Assembly: GCA_016716635.1 (NCBI GenBank)
Contig: JADJVZ010000011.1
Location: 434,001 to 498,000 of the forward strand
Source: Micropruina sp.
GTDB taxonomy: Bacteria > Actinomycetota > Actinomycetes > Propionibacteriales > Propionibacteriaceae
Direction of reading: 5' to 3'
DNA length: 64,000 nt
Below, piece by piece: positions 42,723 through 50,560 of the stretch (position 1 is its first letter; every line of letters starts with the position of its first letter). Below the pieces are notes generated by a model, which was not told the origin of the DNA, made no database searches, and saw nothing but the letters and a program-made list of their open reading frames with translations. The position numbers and the translations under genes were made by a program.

Positions 42723-42942
42723 CACCACTCCTTTGTGTTCCGGGATACCCACCCGGGTACCGCACCTAGTGTCACGGGCTGGGCAGACGTTGTCACATCG
42801 CCGGGCCGCGCGCCCCTACAGTCTGTCGTAGTCGGACGCTGGAGTGTGCGGAACCTTGCTGTTCCGAGCGAGGACGTGCCCGGCGGGATGAGCTGGGGCG
42901 ACCGGATCTGGCAGTCGGATTGGGCATCCCACGCCGGAGCTG

Positions 42943-42990
42943 GGTGCCGCAGATCGCCCATCCGGGTGCGCCGCAGCCGGGACATGAAAG
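42943..42990. repeat. 48-bp dispersed repeat, copy 2
   Basis: Reverse complement of the copy at 38301-38348 with one mismatch. It lies just before the stop of the RNase gene, in the gap behind pntAA. The rest of 42723-43002 holds no recognised gene. Confidence 0.9.
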
Positions 42991-43002
42991 GACGGCACAC
43001 TC

Positions 43003-43458
43003 CTAGGTGCCTTGCACTCGGCAGAAGTGCACGTAGTGGTCGGCGGTGTAGAACCATTCCGTGGGCTCGCTGCCGCCGCCCACCTGGCCGCCCGTGACGA
43101 GCCGCCGAGGCCCGGGAAACGACGAGGTGGGATCCGAGACTGTGTACTCCTTGTAGTAACCGTTGGGTCGCGACGGGAGCAGGTGTTCGTTGTTGCCAAA
43201 GATTCCGCCGTCGTTGCGGGGGCGTAGGTACGGCCCGTTGGTGCGGACGGTCTTGACCGCCTCAGCGACCTGTTTCGGCAGTTCGCTCAACTGGCAGTTC
43301 GGGATGGTCGCGGACGAACTGGACGTGCCGCTCGGCGACGAACTGTTGGACGTGGCCGGTTGCACAAGGGACCGGTTGAGGAAGCTCAGCAAGAGCCAAA
43401 CGACCCCCAGGACGACCACCGCTCCGAGCACCGACATGCGGCGGTTCCGACGCTTCAT
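43003..43458 (-). CDS. Exported guanyl-specific ribonuclease (RNase Sa/barnase family)
   Basis: A 151-residue protein. The N-terminal basic patch and single hydrophobic segment (about 9-25) export or anchor it. A Ser-rich linker follows, then a microbial RNase domain from Cys-Gln-Leu at about 57. Catalytic residues are visible: Glu in YYKEYTV, Arg in PRRLVTGG and His in DHYVHFC. It cleaves RNA after G. The ATG overlaps the barstar stop by 4 nt, so the inhibitor is made first. It might serve in RNA scavenging or competition. Confidence 0.88.
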   Translation of the reverse strand: MKRRNRRMSVLGAVVVLGVVWLLLSFLNRSLVQPATSNSSSPSGTSSSSATIPNCQLSELPKQVAEAVKTVRTNGPYLRPRNDGGIFGNNEHLLPSRPNGYYKEYTVSDPTSSFPGPRRLVTGGQVGGGSEPTEWFYTADHYVHFCRVQGT

Positions 43459-43910
43459 GCGTCCGCCCTCTCGTTGAGGGAATCCAGGAACAACACCGTT
43501 TCGAAGAGCCTGTCGTCCGGCAGGTCGCCGCGCCACAGATCGTCGGTGGCTTGGCTGAGGACGTCGGTCAGTCGGTACCAGCCGGGCAGGTCTCGCCGGA
43601 TGAGGACGTCCGCGCCGTCCCAAAGCAGTGCCAACCGGGGCTCGGGGCGGGCGGACAGACCGCGCAGACAATCGGCCAGCGCATCGAGATTGGAGGCGGC
43701 AGACGGGGGGAAGGCGAAAGCGTCCGCGATGAGCGCCTGGACATCACGAAAATCGGTGGCTTTCGAGCCGTCGATGGCGATGTCGGTGTACCCAGCAGTC
43801 CGGAGTCCCGCGTCGACGGCGGCTCGGTCCTCGCTGGCCGCGAAGACGATCCCCACCCCTTCGGTGCCTGCCACGGCGTCGGCGATGCACGTCCATTCCC
43901 TACTGATCAT
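43455..43910 (-). CDS. Barstar-family RNase inhibitor
   Basis: A 151-residue cytoplasmic protein. The barstar fold is clear in the middle: IAIDGSKATDFRDVQALIADAF then FPPSAASNLDALADCLRGL, the NLDALxDxL signature. It is longer than barstar (about 90) through an N-terminal extension of ~40 residues. Placed directly before the RNase gene, it would protect the cell from unexported enzyme. It is divergent from rpsO. Confidence 0.88.
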   Translation of the reverse strand: MISREWTCIADAVAGTEGVGIVFAASEDRAAVDAGLRTAGYTDIAIDGSKATDFRDVQALIADAFAFPPSAASNLDALADCLRGLSARPEPRLALLWDGADVLIRRDLPGWYRLTDVLSQATDDLWRGDLPDDRLFETVLFLDSLNERADA

Positions 43911-43977
43911 GGGCCTATCCTGGCGTTTCTCCCGCGTTCAAGCGACCGAATCGGCGCCGTGCAGCCAAGGCAACGTT

Positions 43978-44007
43978 TTGGCCCGGGCGTCCGGTGCCCG
44001 GTAGAGT
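43978..44007 (+). promoter_or_regulatory. Candidate rpsO promoter
   Basis: TTGGCC (43978-43983) and TAGAGT (44002-44007) with an 18-nt spacer. It would leave a leader of about 85 nt before the rpsO GTG, long enough for S15-type feedback control. No specific leader fold was identified. Confidence 0.45.
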
Positions 44008-44099
44008 GGGGCACTGCCGTTCGATCGGCCGCGCATATCCAAGGGCTCCCACCGCACACAGCAACGGGAGCGGCGCGCAACAAGACATGAAGGAGAACC

Positions 44100-44363
44100 G
44101 TGGACAAGGCCGCCAAGCAGGCCCTCATTGAGGAATACGCCACCAAGCCGGGGGACACGGGCTCTCCGGACGTCCAAATCGCAGTCCTCACCAAGCGCAT
44201 CGCGCACCTCACCGAGCACCTCAAGACGCACAAGGGCGACCATCACAGCCGCCGTGGGCTCTTGCTGATGGTCGGTCAGCGTCGCCGCCTGCTCAACTAC
44301 GTCATGAAGCAGGACGTCGAGCACTACCGCGCGTTGATCGCACGCCTTGGTCTGCGTCGGTGA
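44100..44363 (+). CDS. rpsO: 30S ribosomal protein S15
   Basis: An 87-residue primary 16S rRNA-binding protein with TGSPDVQIAVLTKRI and HHSRRGLLLMVGQRRRLLNY, the full family pattern. The start is GTG after AAGGAGAACC. As usual it precedes pnp. The gap of 225 nt contains a hairpin that may end or attenuate transcription. Confidence 0.96.
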   Translation: MDKAAKQALIEEYATKPGDTGSPDVQIAVLTKRIAHLTEHLKTHKGDHHSRRGLLLMVGQRRRLLNYVMKQDVEHYRALIARLGLRR

Positions 44364-44379
44364 TTCACTGACCCCGTGA

Positions 44380-44416
44380 GGGAGTGGTTGGCAGTACTTG
44401 CCCGACCGCTCCCTTT
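44380..44416 (+). terminator. Terminator or attenuator between rpsO and pnp
   Basis: GGGAGTGGTTGG (44380-44391) pairs with CCGACCGCTCCC (44402-44413), 12 bp including two G-U pairs, with a 10-nt loop, followed by TTT. Hairpins here are processing sites for RNase III and PNPase in other bacteria. Confidence 0.65.
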
Positions 44417-44588
44417 CGGCACATACCTGGACCTTCTGGTCCAACCTCAACACACCCGCCATGACTCCACGACCCCTGGGCCTCGGTCTTTGGTAGTGGC
44501 CTTCGGAATTTGACGTCCGCGGGCCTCGATCGAAGACCGGCTCACCAGGCAAGTCGGTGGAGGGTGGCTTTCAGAAAGGAACCCTTCT

Positions 44589-46799
44589 ATGGAAGGTCCC
44601 GACCTGCAGTTCACCGAAGCTGTCATCGACAATGGCAGCCACGGTAAGCATGTCGTCCGGTTCGAATCCGGACTCCTCGCTCGCCAAGCCGACGGCTCCG
44701 CCAGCGTTTACCTCGACGGCGACACCATGTTGTTCTCCGCGACCACCGCGGCCAACAACCCGCGCGACGCCGTCGATTTCTTCCCCCTGACCGTCGACAT
44801 CGAAGAGCGCATGTACGCCGCGGGCAAGATCCCCGGCTCGTTCTTCCGTCGCGAGGGTCGTCCCAGCGAGGGCGCCATCCTGGCCGCTCGCCTGTGCGAT
44901 CGTCCGCTGCGTCCGTGCTTCGTGAAGGGCCTCCGCAACGAGGTTCAGGTCGTCGTCACGGTGATGGCACTCAACCCCGAGGTTCTCTACGACGTGCTGG
45001 CCATCAATGCCGCCTCCGCGTCCACGACCCTCGCCGGCCTGCCTTTCTCCGGTCCGGTTGGTGGCGTTCGCGTCGCCCTCATCGGTGACAAGTGGGTCGG
45101 GTTCCCGACCGTCAAGCAGCTCGAGGATGCCGCGTTCGACATGATCATCGCCGGACGGGTGCTCCCGGACGGTGACGTCGCGATCATGATGGTCGAGGCG
45201 GAGTCCACCGAGTCCACCTGGAACCTGGTTCGCTCCGGCCGTCCCGCCCCCACCGAAGAGGTTGTGGCGCAGGGTATGGAGGCTGCCAAGCCGTTCATTA
45301 AGGCACTGTGCGACGCGCAGGCCGAGCTGGCCTCGCGCTTCTCCAAGCCCGTCCGTCAGCTGCCGCTGTTCCTCGACTATGAGGCGGACGTTCTCGCGGC
45401 CGTCGCCGAGGCCGACAACGGTCGCATCAAGGGCGTCAACTCCATTTCCGGCAAGGTCGAGCGCGAGACCAAGACCGAAGAGCTGCTCGCTGAGATTCAG
45501 GCCGAGCTCGCCGATCGGTTCCCGGGCCGCGCCAAGGAGATCACCGGTGCCTACCGTGCGGTCACCAAGAAGGTCGTCCGTCACCGCACGCTGACCGAGC
45601 AGGTGCGCATGGATGGTCGTGGCGTCCGCGACATCCGCACCCTGTCCGCCGAGGTTGGCGTGCTGCCGCGCGTCCACGGTTCGGCGCTGTTCATGCGCGG
45701 CGAAACCCAGATCCTGGGCGTCTCCACGTTGAACATGCTCGACATGGAGCAGAAGCTCGACACGCTGGCGCCGGAGACCACCAAGCGCTACATGCACAAC
45801 TACAACTTCCCGCCGTACTCCACCGGTGAGACCGGTCGTGTGGGTTCCCCGAAGCGCCGCGAAATCGGCCACGGGGCGCTCGCCGAGCGGGCCCTCGTCC
45901 CGGTGCTGCCGACGCGCGAGGAGTTCCCGTACGCGATCCGTCAGGTGTCCGAAGCCCTCGGCTCCAACGGCTCCACGTCCATGGGTTCGGTGTGTGCGTC
46001 CACGTTGGCGCTGCTCAACGCGGGCGTCCCGCTGAAGGCGCCCGTCGCGGGCATCGCGATGGGTCTCATGTCTGAGGAGATCGACGGGAAGACCGAGTAC
46101 ATCGCGTTGACCGACATCCTCGGTGCCGAGGATGCCCTCGGTGACATGGACTTCAAGGTCGCCGGCACGCGTGACTTCGTCACCGCCCTTCAGCTGGACA
46201 CCAAGCTCAGCGGCATTCCGTCCGCTGTGCTGACCGGTGCCCTGATGCAGGCTCGCGAGGCTCGCCTGGCGATCCTCGACGTGATGGGCGAGGCGATCGA
46301 CGTTCCCGATGAGATGAGCCCCTTCGCTCCTCGGATCATCACGGTGAAGATCCCGATCGACAAGATCGGCGAGGTCATTGGGCCCAAGGGCAAGATGATC
46401 AACCAGATCCAGGACGACACGGGCGCCAACATCTCCATCGAGGACGACGGCACCATCTACATCGGCGCCGATTCGGGTGACAAGGCGGACGCGGCTCGCG
46501 CGCTCATCAACGCCATCGCTAACCCGACGATGCCCGAGAAGGGCGAGCGCTACCTGGGCACGGTCGTGAAGATCATGAACTTCGGTGCGTTCGTCTCGCT
46601 GCTCCCCGGCAAGGACGGCCTGCTGCACATCAGCAAGCTCCGCGCCCTCGCCGGCGGTGGCCGCGTCGAGAACGTGGAAGACGTCGTCAGCGTCGGCCAG
46701 AAGCTCATGGTCGAGATCTCCGAGATCGACGACAAGGGCAAGCTCTCGCTGATCCCCGTTGTCGAAGAGAAGAAGGACGACGCCGCTTCGGCGGAGTAA
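44589..46799 (+). CDS. pnp: Polyribonucleotide nucleotidyltransferase (PNPase)
   Basis: A 736-residue phosphorolytic 3'-5' exoribonuclease and degradosome component. It has two RNase PH-like domains (the second with GETQILGVSTLNMLDMEQ and GSNGSTSMGSVCAS), a KH domain (IGPKGKMINQIQDDTGANISIEDDG) and a C-terminal S1 domain (LGTVVKIMNFGAFVSLLPGKDGLLHIS). The ATG follows AAAGGAA. The M16 peptidase gene often found next in actinobacteria is missing, and a repeat array follows the terminator instead. Confidence 0.96.
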   Translation: MEGPDLQFTEAVIDNGSHGKHVVRFESGLLARQADGSASVYLDGDTMLFSATTAANNPRDAVDFFPLTVDIEERMYAAGKIPGSFFRREGRPSEGAILAARLCDRPLRPCFVKGLRNEVQVVVTVMALNPEVLYDVLAINAASASTTLAGLPFSGPVGGVRVALIGDKWVGFPTVKQLEDAAFDMIIAGRVLPDGDVAIMMVEAESTESTWNLVRSGRPAPTEEVVAQGMEAAKPFIKALCDAQAELASRFSKPVRQLPLFLDYEADVLAAVAEADNGRIKGVNSISGKVERETKTEELLAEIQAELADRFPGRAKEITGAYRAVTKKVVRHRTLTEQVRMDGRGVRDIRTLSAEVGVLPRVHGSALFMRGETQILGVSTLNMLDMEQKLDTLAPETTKRYMHNYNFPPYSTGETGRVGSPKRREIGHGALAERALVPVLPTREEFPYAIRQVSEALGSNGSTSMGSVCASTLALLNAGVPLKAPVAGIAMGLMSEEIDGKTEYIALTDILGAEDALGDMDFKVAGTRDFVTALQLDTKLSGIPSAVLTGALMQAREARLAILDVMGEAIDVPDEMSPFAPRIITVKIPIDKIGEVIGPKGKMINQIQDDTGANISIEDDGTIYIGADSGDKADAARALINAIANPTMPEKGERYLGTVVKIMNFGAFVSLLPGKDGLLHISKLRALAGGGRVENVEDVVSVGQKLMVEISEIDDKGKLSLIPVVEEKKDDAASAE

Positions 46800-46814
46800 C
46801 CTCCAGCTTCATTC

Positions 46815-46852
46815 AAAGGCGGCGCGTCGGAGTAATCCGGCGCGCCGCCTTT
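46815..46852 (+). terminator. Terminator of pnp
   Basis: AAAGGCGGCGCG (46815-46826) pairs with CGCGCCGCCTTT (46841-46852). An inner CGG/CCG pair shortens the loop. It starts 16 nt after the stop. Confidence 0.85.
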
Positions 46853-46862
46853 GCGTGTCCGT

Positions 46863-46946
46863 CCTTGCACCTACCCTGTCGTTCCTGCACCTACCCTGCC
46901 GTTGGAACGGCAGGGTAGGCGGGTTTAGGGCAGGGTAGGTGCGTCC
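46863..46946. repeat. CTACCCTGCCG array, second block, part A
   Basis: Cores at 46871 (one mismatch) and 46891 are 20 bp apart. The second is the left arm of a 30-nt near-palindrome (14-bp arms 46890-46903 and 46906-46919 around GG). An inverted core with one mismatch lies at 46928. The flank GGCGGGTTT and CTTGGGCGGGG recur in part B. Confidence 0.85.
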
Positions 46947-47189
46947 CTTGGGCGGGGGAGGGCCAAGGTTGGCAGGGAATCCCGCGCCTTGCAGATGGCG
47001 CTCGGGACGGTGCTCAACTGGCTCGGGGAGGGCACCAAATCATCGTCGGGCTCGCTCGGCACCGATTGGGGAAGGGGCACCAGCCGAAGCCGTCGGATGC
47101 CCGCCAGCGGCCGAGGGCCTGGAGGACTTAACCATGAGCTCGCGGAGTCTGCTCAGGAAGTGTCCCGGTTCCTGCCTCTGCCTCGGCTT

Positions 47190-47325
47190 CTTGCGCCTAC
47201 CCTCGCCGTTTGTGCGTCTACCCTGCCGTTCTTGCGCCTACCCTGCCGTTCTTGCGCCTACCCTGCCGTTGGAACGGCAGGGTAGGCGGGTTTGCGGCAG
47301 GGTAGACGCGTCTCTTGGGCGGGGA
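47190..47325. repeat. CTACCCTGCCG array, second block, part B
   Basis: Cores at 47198 (one inserted base), 47218, 47238 and 47258 recur every 20 bp with spacers such as TTCTTGCGC. A palindrome with 15-bp arms follows (47256-47270 and 47273-47287), and a further inverted core lies at 47295. The right flank repeats that of part A. Confidence 0.88.
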
Positions 47326-47367
47326 GTGAGAAGGCCGGCGTGACTCCGTCAGTTTGACGGCAACAAA

Positions 47368-47396
47368 TTGACAACACATTTCCCTGTGGATAACTG
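47368..47396 (+). promoter_or_regulatory. Promoter of the AbiEi-like gene with overlapping DnaA box
   Basis: TTGACA (47368-47373) and TAACTG (47391-47396) with a 17-nt spacer make a good sigma-A promoter. A perfect 9-bp DnaA box (TGTGGATAA, complement TTATCCACA) at 47385-47393 overlaps the -10. DnaA control is only inferred. Confidence 0.55.
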
Positions 47397-47431
47397 AGCG
47401 AGGCGCCGGCAAGTAGTGATCCCATCTACCT

Positions 47432-48337
47432 ATGGACTTTGACCTTCTCACCACTTCCCGACTGCTCAGCGAGCGCGGGCTGGGGCCCGCTGGGATCCGC
47501 CGATCAATGGCAAGCGGGGAACTCGCTCGCATCCGCCGAGGCGTTTATGGACTGAAGCGGGGCGATGTGAGGGCTGATCACCACGAACTTATCGCCGCAA
47601 CCACCCCCCTCCTGGCTCCTGGCACCGTGGTGAGCCACACATCTGCGGCTGTCCTTCATGGGCTTCCGGTGCAACGGACTCTCCTCGGTCGACTATGGGT
47701 GATTCGCGGCGACTCCAACGGCGGGACCCGGCGCATTCTCACCGCCTCCGACGCCTCCCTCCGAGAGGACGAGATCGTCGAGATCGACGGCATCCGCGTC
47801 ACGAGCCTGGCTCGGACGGTCGTCGATCTGGCTCGGACTCGTCCTTTCGACTGGGGGGTCGTCGCAGCGGATTCAGCTCTCCGACTCGGGCTGTCGCGGG
47901 ACGCCATGGACTGGGCATTGGACTCGGCCCGGGGCTTCCCGGGTGTTCGACGAGCGCGCACCGTCGTGGGCTTGGCGGACGCCCGAGCCGAGTCGCCGGG
48001 CGAATCCCGGAGCAGGGCCGTGATGTTCCTCAAGGGCGTTCCCGCACCAGAGCTCCAGTTCGAGATCAGCTGCAATGGCGCCTTCGTCGCGCGGACGGAC
48101 TTCGCGTGGCCGCAGTTCCGCACCGTGGGGGAGTTCGACGGCCGGGTTAAGTACACGGGCGAATTGTCACAAGGTCAGGCGGCGGAACAGGTCCTGTTTG
48201 AGGAGAAGCAGCGCGAGCAGCGGCTCAGAGACGCAGGGTGGTGGTTCGTCCGCTGGGGCTGGCGGGATCTAGCCCATCCCGAGGATCTTGCGCGGCGGCT
48301 GTCGCGCGCTTTCGAACTCGCTCCGATGGCCGCCTGA
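47432..48337 (+). CDS. AbiEi-like antitoxin-domain protein with nuclease-like C-terminus
   Basis: A 301-residue protein. The N-terminal part (about 1-170) follows the AbiEi/DUF4095-like pattern: an initial winged-helix segment (GIRRSMASGELARIRRGVYGL), then VSHTSAAVLHGLP and a central TSLARTVVDLAR. The C-terminal part (about 190-290) resembles the DUF559/Vsr-type endonuclease fold, with GEFDGRVKY and EEKQREQRLRDAGW. Such proteins are numerous in actinobacteria, usually without an AbiEii partner, and none is seen here. Role in defence or regulation is unproven. Confidence 0.75.
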   Translation: MDFDLLTTSRLLSERGLGPAGIRRSMASGELARIRRGVYGLKRGDVRADHHELIAATTPLLAPGTVVSHTSAAVLHGLPVQRTLLGRLWVIRGDSNGGTRRILTASDASLREDEIVEIDGIRVTSLARTVVDLARTRPFDWGVVAADSALRLGLSRDAMDWALDSARGFPGVRRARTVVGLADARAESPGESRSRAVMFLKGVPAPELQFEISCNGAFVARTDFAWPQFRTVGEFDGRVKYTGELSQGQAAEQVLFEEKQREQRLRDAGWWFVRWGWRDLAHPEDLARRLSRAFELAPMAA

Positions 48338-48392
48338 GCGTCTGCGTAAAGTTCCCAAGGGTGCCGCGGGCGCGCAAGGGCCGAGACGCCGG

Positions 48393-48998
48393 TCAACGCC
48401 CCTTCGGACGCCATTCGCGAGTGAGTGCGGGCGCCTCGTTGGGTCCGAGGACGCCGTACTGGCGAGCAACGTCCTTGAGGATCTGGCTGCGGCGCAAGTG
48501 GGTCCAGCGTGAGCCGTAGGAACGGAGCCGAATGCCGATTGGAAATTCCGCGAAAGGGATCTCGGTTGACTTGACGCTGAGAGCCCGCCGTGGCAGCCCC
48601 TCGTCCTCGCGGACGCTCGCCTCCATCTTGAGCGAAGCCGGGGGAACCCTGGTCTCGATGAACAGGTACCAACGCCCCATATCGACGGCCTGTCGGAGGG
48701 CTGTCACGTCGTCCCAGGAGGCGCGGAAGTAGCTGACATCGCCGCGAGAGATGTCGATGCCCGTGTCGCCGAATCGGATGTCCACCACGTCTTCAACCCA
48801 CTTTGCGAAGAAGGCGACACAGCCCGACAAACCTGCGAACACGAAGAAGGTGGCGCTCATCCAGAGCATGCTGGTGTCACCCCGGACCTGCGTGATGGCC
48901 AGGAGTCCGCCGATGATGCCGGCGGCAACGCTGGCCAGCGAGCCCAGGAACCGACCCACCAACTGCAGGTCTCCGCGTCGTATCCGAATCTGGTGCAC
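48393..48998 (-). CDS. Membrane protein with PH-like C-terminal domain
   Basis: A 201-residue protein I do not recognise. Two adjacent hydrophobic helices (about 10-65) are followed by a soluble beta-rich domain (VDIRFGDTGIDISRGDVSYFRASWDDV, RWYLFIETR) that looks like the short PH-like domains of YdbT/YcxB-type bacterial membrane proteins. The GTG at 48998 is a guess because no clear ribosome site exists and longer frames run into dapB upstream sequence. Convergent with the AbiEi-like gene, divergent from dapB. Confidence 0.55.
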   Translation of the reverse strand: MHQIRIRRGDLQLVGRFLGSLASVAAGIIGGLLAITQVRGDTSMLWMSATFFVFAGLSGCVAFFAKWVEDVVDIRFGDTGIDISRGDVSYFRASWDDVTALRQAVDMGRWYLFIETRVPPASLKMEASVREDEGLPRRALSVKSTEIPFAEFPIGIRLRSYGSRWTHLRRSQILKDVARQYGVLGPNEAPALTREWRPKGR

Positions 48999-49084
48999 GG
49001 CGCGAGTGTAGACCTGGCGCTGGTCCGCTCCCGGCCTGAGGGACGGTGTCGCAAGGTGACCAGCCCAAGAGCGCCGGGGAGCCC

Positions 49085-49090
49085 TACAAT
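49085..49090 (+). promoter_or_regulatory. -10 box of dapB
   Basis: TACAAT lies 25 nt before the dapB ATG, close to the TATAAT consensus. A matching -35 at normal spacing was not found. Confidence 0.45.
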
Positions 49091-49115
49091 CGCTCCTTGG
49101 AAGAAGGTTGATGGG

Positions 49116-49859
49116 ATGACGACAGTTGCGGTGCTGGGCGCCAAGGGGCGCATGGGCCAAGAGGTGATCCGGGCCATTCAGGCTTCGGGCGATCTCACGT
49201 TGGGGGCAACCCTCGATGTCGGCGACCCGTTGGAGGCGCTCGTCGGTCATGCCGATGTTGTGGTCGATTTCACCCACCCGGACGCGGTGCTCGACAACCT
49301 GTCCTTCTGTGTCGCCCACGGGCTCCACTTTGTGGCCGGGACGTCGGGCTTCGACTCCGCCAAGTTGGAGCGTGTGCGGACCCTTCTCGGATCATCGCCC
49401 AAGGCCAACGTGATCGTGGCCCCCAACTTCTCCATCGGCGGTCTGCTGATGATGCATTTCGCCGAGGTTGCCGCGCCGTTCTTCGAATCGGTCGAGGTTA
49501 TCGAGCTGCACCATCCGATGAAGGTGGACGCCCCGTCGGGCACCGCCGTGAACACCGCTGAGCGGATCGCCGCCGCGCGCGCGAACGCCGGCCTCGGTCC
49601 CGTGCCGGACGCCACCACCGATGACCCTGATCACGCTCGCGGCGCCACGGTCGAAGGCATTCACGTCCACGCGGTGCGGCAACGCGGACTGTTCGCCAAT
49701 CAACAGGTGCTCTTCGGGAATGAGGGCGAGGCGTTGACGCTGACCCACAATTCGTTCACCCGGGCCTCCTACATGCCGGGGGTGTTGGCCGCCGTCCGCG
49801 CCGTGGGGGAGCGTCCGGGCCTGACGGTCGGCATCGAATCACTTCTCGGGATCGGCTGA
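49116..49859 (+). CDS. dapB: 4-Hydroxy-tetrahydrodipicolinate reductase
   Basis: A 247-residue NAD(P)H-dependent enzyme of the diaminopimelate/lysine pathway. It has the Rossmann loop GAKGRMGQ at 8-15, VDFTHPDAVLDN, GTSGFD, and the catalytic ELHHPMKVDAPSGTA with the His pair and Lys. The ATG at 49116 follows GGAAGAAGG. It is followed 2 nt later by a DUF2993 gene in the same operon. It feeds both lysine and peptidoglycan synthesis. Confidence 0.95.
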   Translation: MTTVAVLGAKGRMGQEVIRAIQASGDLTLGATLDVGDPLEALVGHADVVVDFTHPDAVLDNLSFCVAHGLHFVAGTSGFDSAKLERVRTLLGSSPKANVIVAPNFSIGGLLMMHFAEVAAPFFESVEVIELHHPMKVDAPSGTAVNTAERIAAARANAGLGPVPDATTDDPDHARGATVEGIHVHAVRQRGLFANQQVLFGNEGEALTLTHNSFTRASYMPGVLAAVRAVGERPGLTVGIESLLGIG

Positions 49860-49861
49860 GC

Positions 49862-50551
49862 ATGCGGCGAATGATCATCGCGGGCGTTGCTGTGGTCGTG
49901 GTCCTCGCAGGGCTCTTCGTGGTGGACGGGCAGGCCCGGCAAAGCGCTGCCACCGCCGCGGCGACTCGGATCCACGACTCGCTCGGCTCGGCGGACATGC
50001 CCAGCGTCAGCATCGGGGGGTGGCCGTTCTTGCCCACCTTGGTGACCAAGAAGGTCGCGGGGCTGGACGCAACGCTGACCAAGGCGTTGTTGCCCATCGA
50101 GGGCGGCGGAGTTCTGACCCTGGACGACGTCACGTTCAAAGGGACGGACGTCACCCTGGGTAGTGGGCGTCCGGTCGTGGCGGCGTTAGCCACCTTGAGC
50201 GGGACGGCCAGCTACTCCAACATGTCCTTGTTCGTGAAGAAGAACATTTACAAGGATTCCTCGGGGATGGTCGGCATCGACACCGGGGCTACGGTGAACG
50301 GACACATGGTCGACGTGAAGGTGACCGGCCATCCCATGGTCGATCCCTCCAGCTCCGCGATCCTGCTCGCGGAGGCGAAGGTGATGGCCAATGGCGTCGA
50401 TGTCACGGCCAAGGTCGACCCCCAAGAACGGGCCCAACTGTGGCCCATGATGCGGCTGACGCTGGCCGACGGCCTGCGGGTTCGCGACCTGGCGATCGGC
50501 GAGCGAGGCATCACGCTCGACTTCAGCGGGACGAACGTCCTGATGGGGTAG
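49862..50551 (+). CDS. DUF2993 (LmeA-like) exported protein
   Basis: A 229-residue protein with an N-terminal signal/anchor helix (IIAGVAVVVVLAGLFVV) followed by a beta-rich domain of the DUF2993 type, with SVSIGGWPFLPTLVTKKV as the characteristic start. In mycobacteria LmeA of this family affects envelope mannan. The domain has a BPI/TULIP-like lipid-binding fold in models. It starts 2 nt after dapB. Confidence 0.8.
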   Translation: MRRMIIAGVAVVVVLAGLFVVDGQARQSAATAAATRIHDSLGSADMPSVSIGGWPFLPTLVTKKVAGLDATLTKALLPIEGGGVLTLDDVTFKGTDVTLGSGRPVVAALATLSGTASYSNMSLFVKKNIYKDSSGMVGIDTGATVNGHMVDVKVTGHPMVDPSSSAILLAEAKVMANGVDVTAKVDPQERAQLWPMMRLTLADGLRVRDLAIGERGITLDFSGTNVLMG

Positions 50552-50560
50552 AGGGTCCCG

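Larger units (their letters stand above)
46800..47431. other. 632-bp intergenic region after pnp
   Basis: It contains the pnp terminator, two clusters of CTACCCTGCCG repeats and a promoter for the next gene. The 240 bp between the repeat clusters (about 46947-47189) carries no gene I can recognise, and short frames there run into repeat sequence. Confidence 0.7.

Noticed and set aside
38301..42990. Insertion sequence flanked by inverted repeats
   Set aside because: The 48-bp repeats enclose only GNAT, lipoprotein, pnt and part of an intergenic region, with no transposase. They are not IS termini.
46863..47325. Short reading frames through the repeat arrays as genes
   Set aside because: Their translations are just the 20-bp repeat read in frame (no multiple-of-3 period, no family similarity, no ribosome sites).
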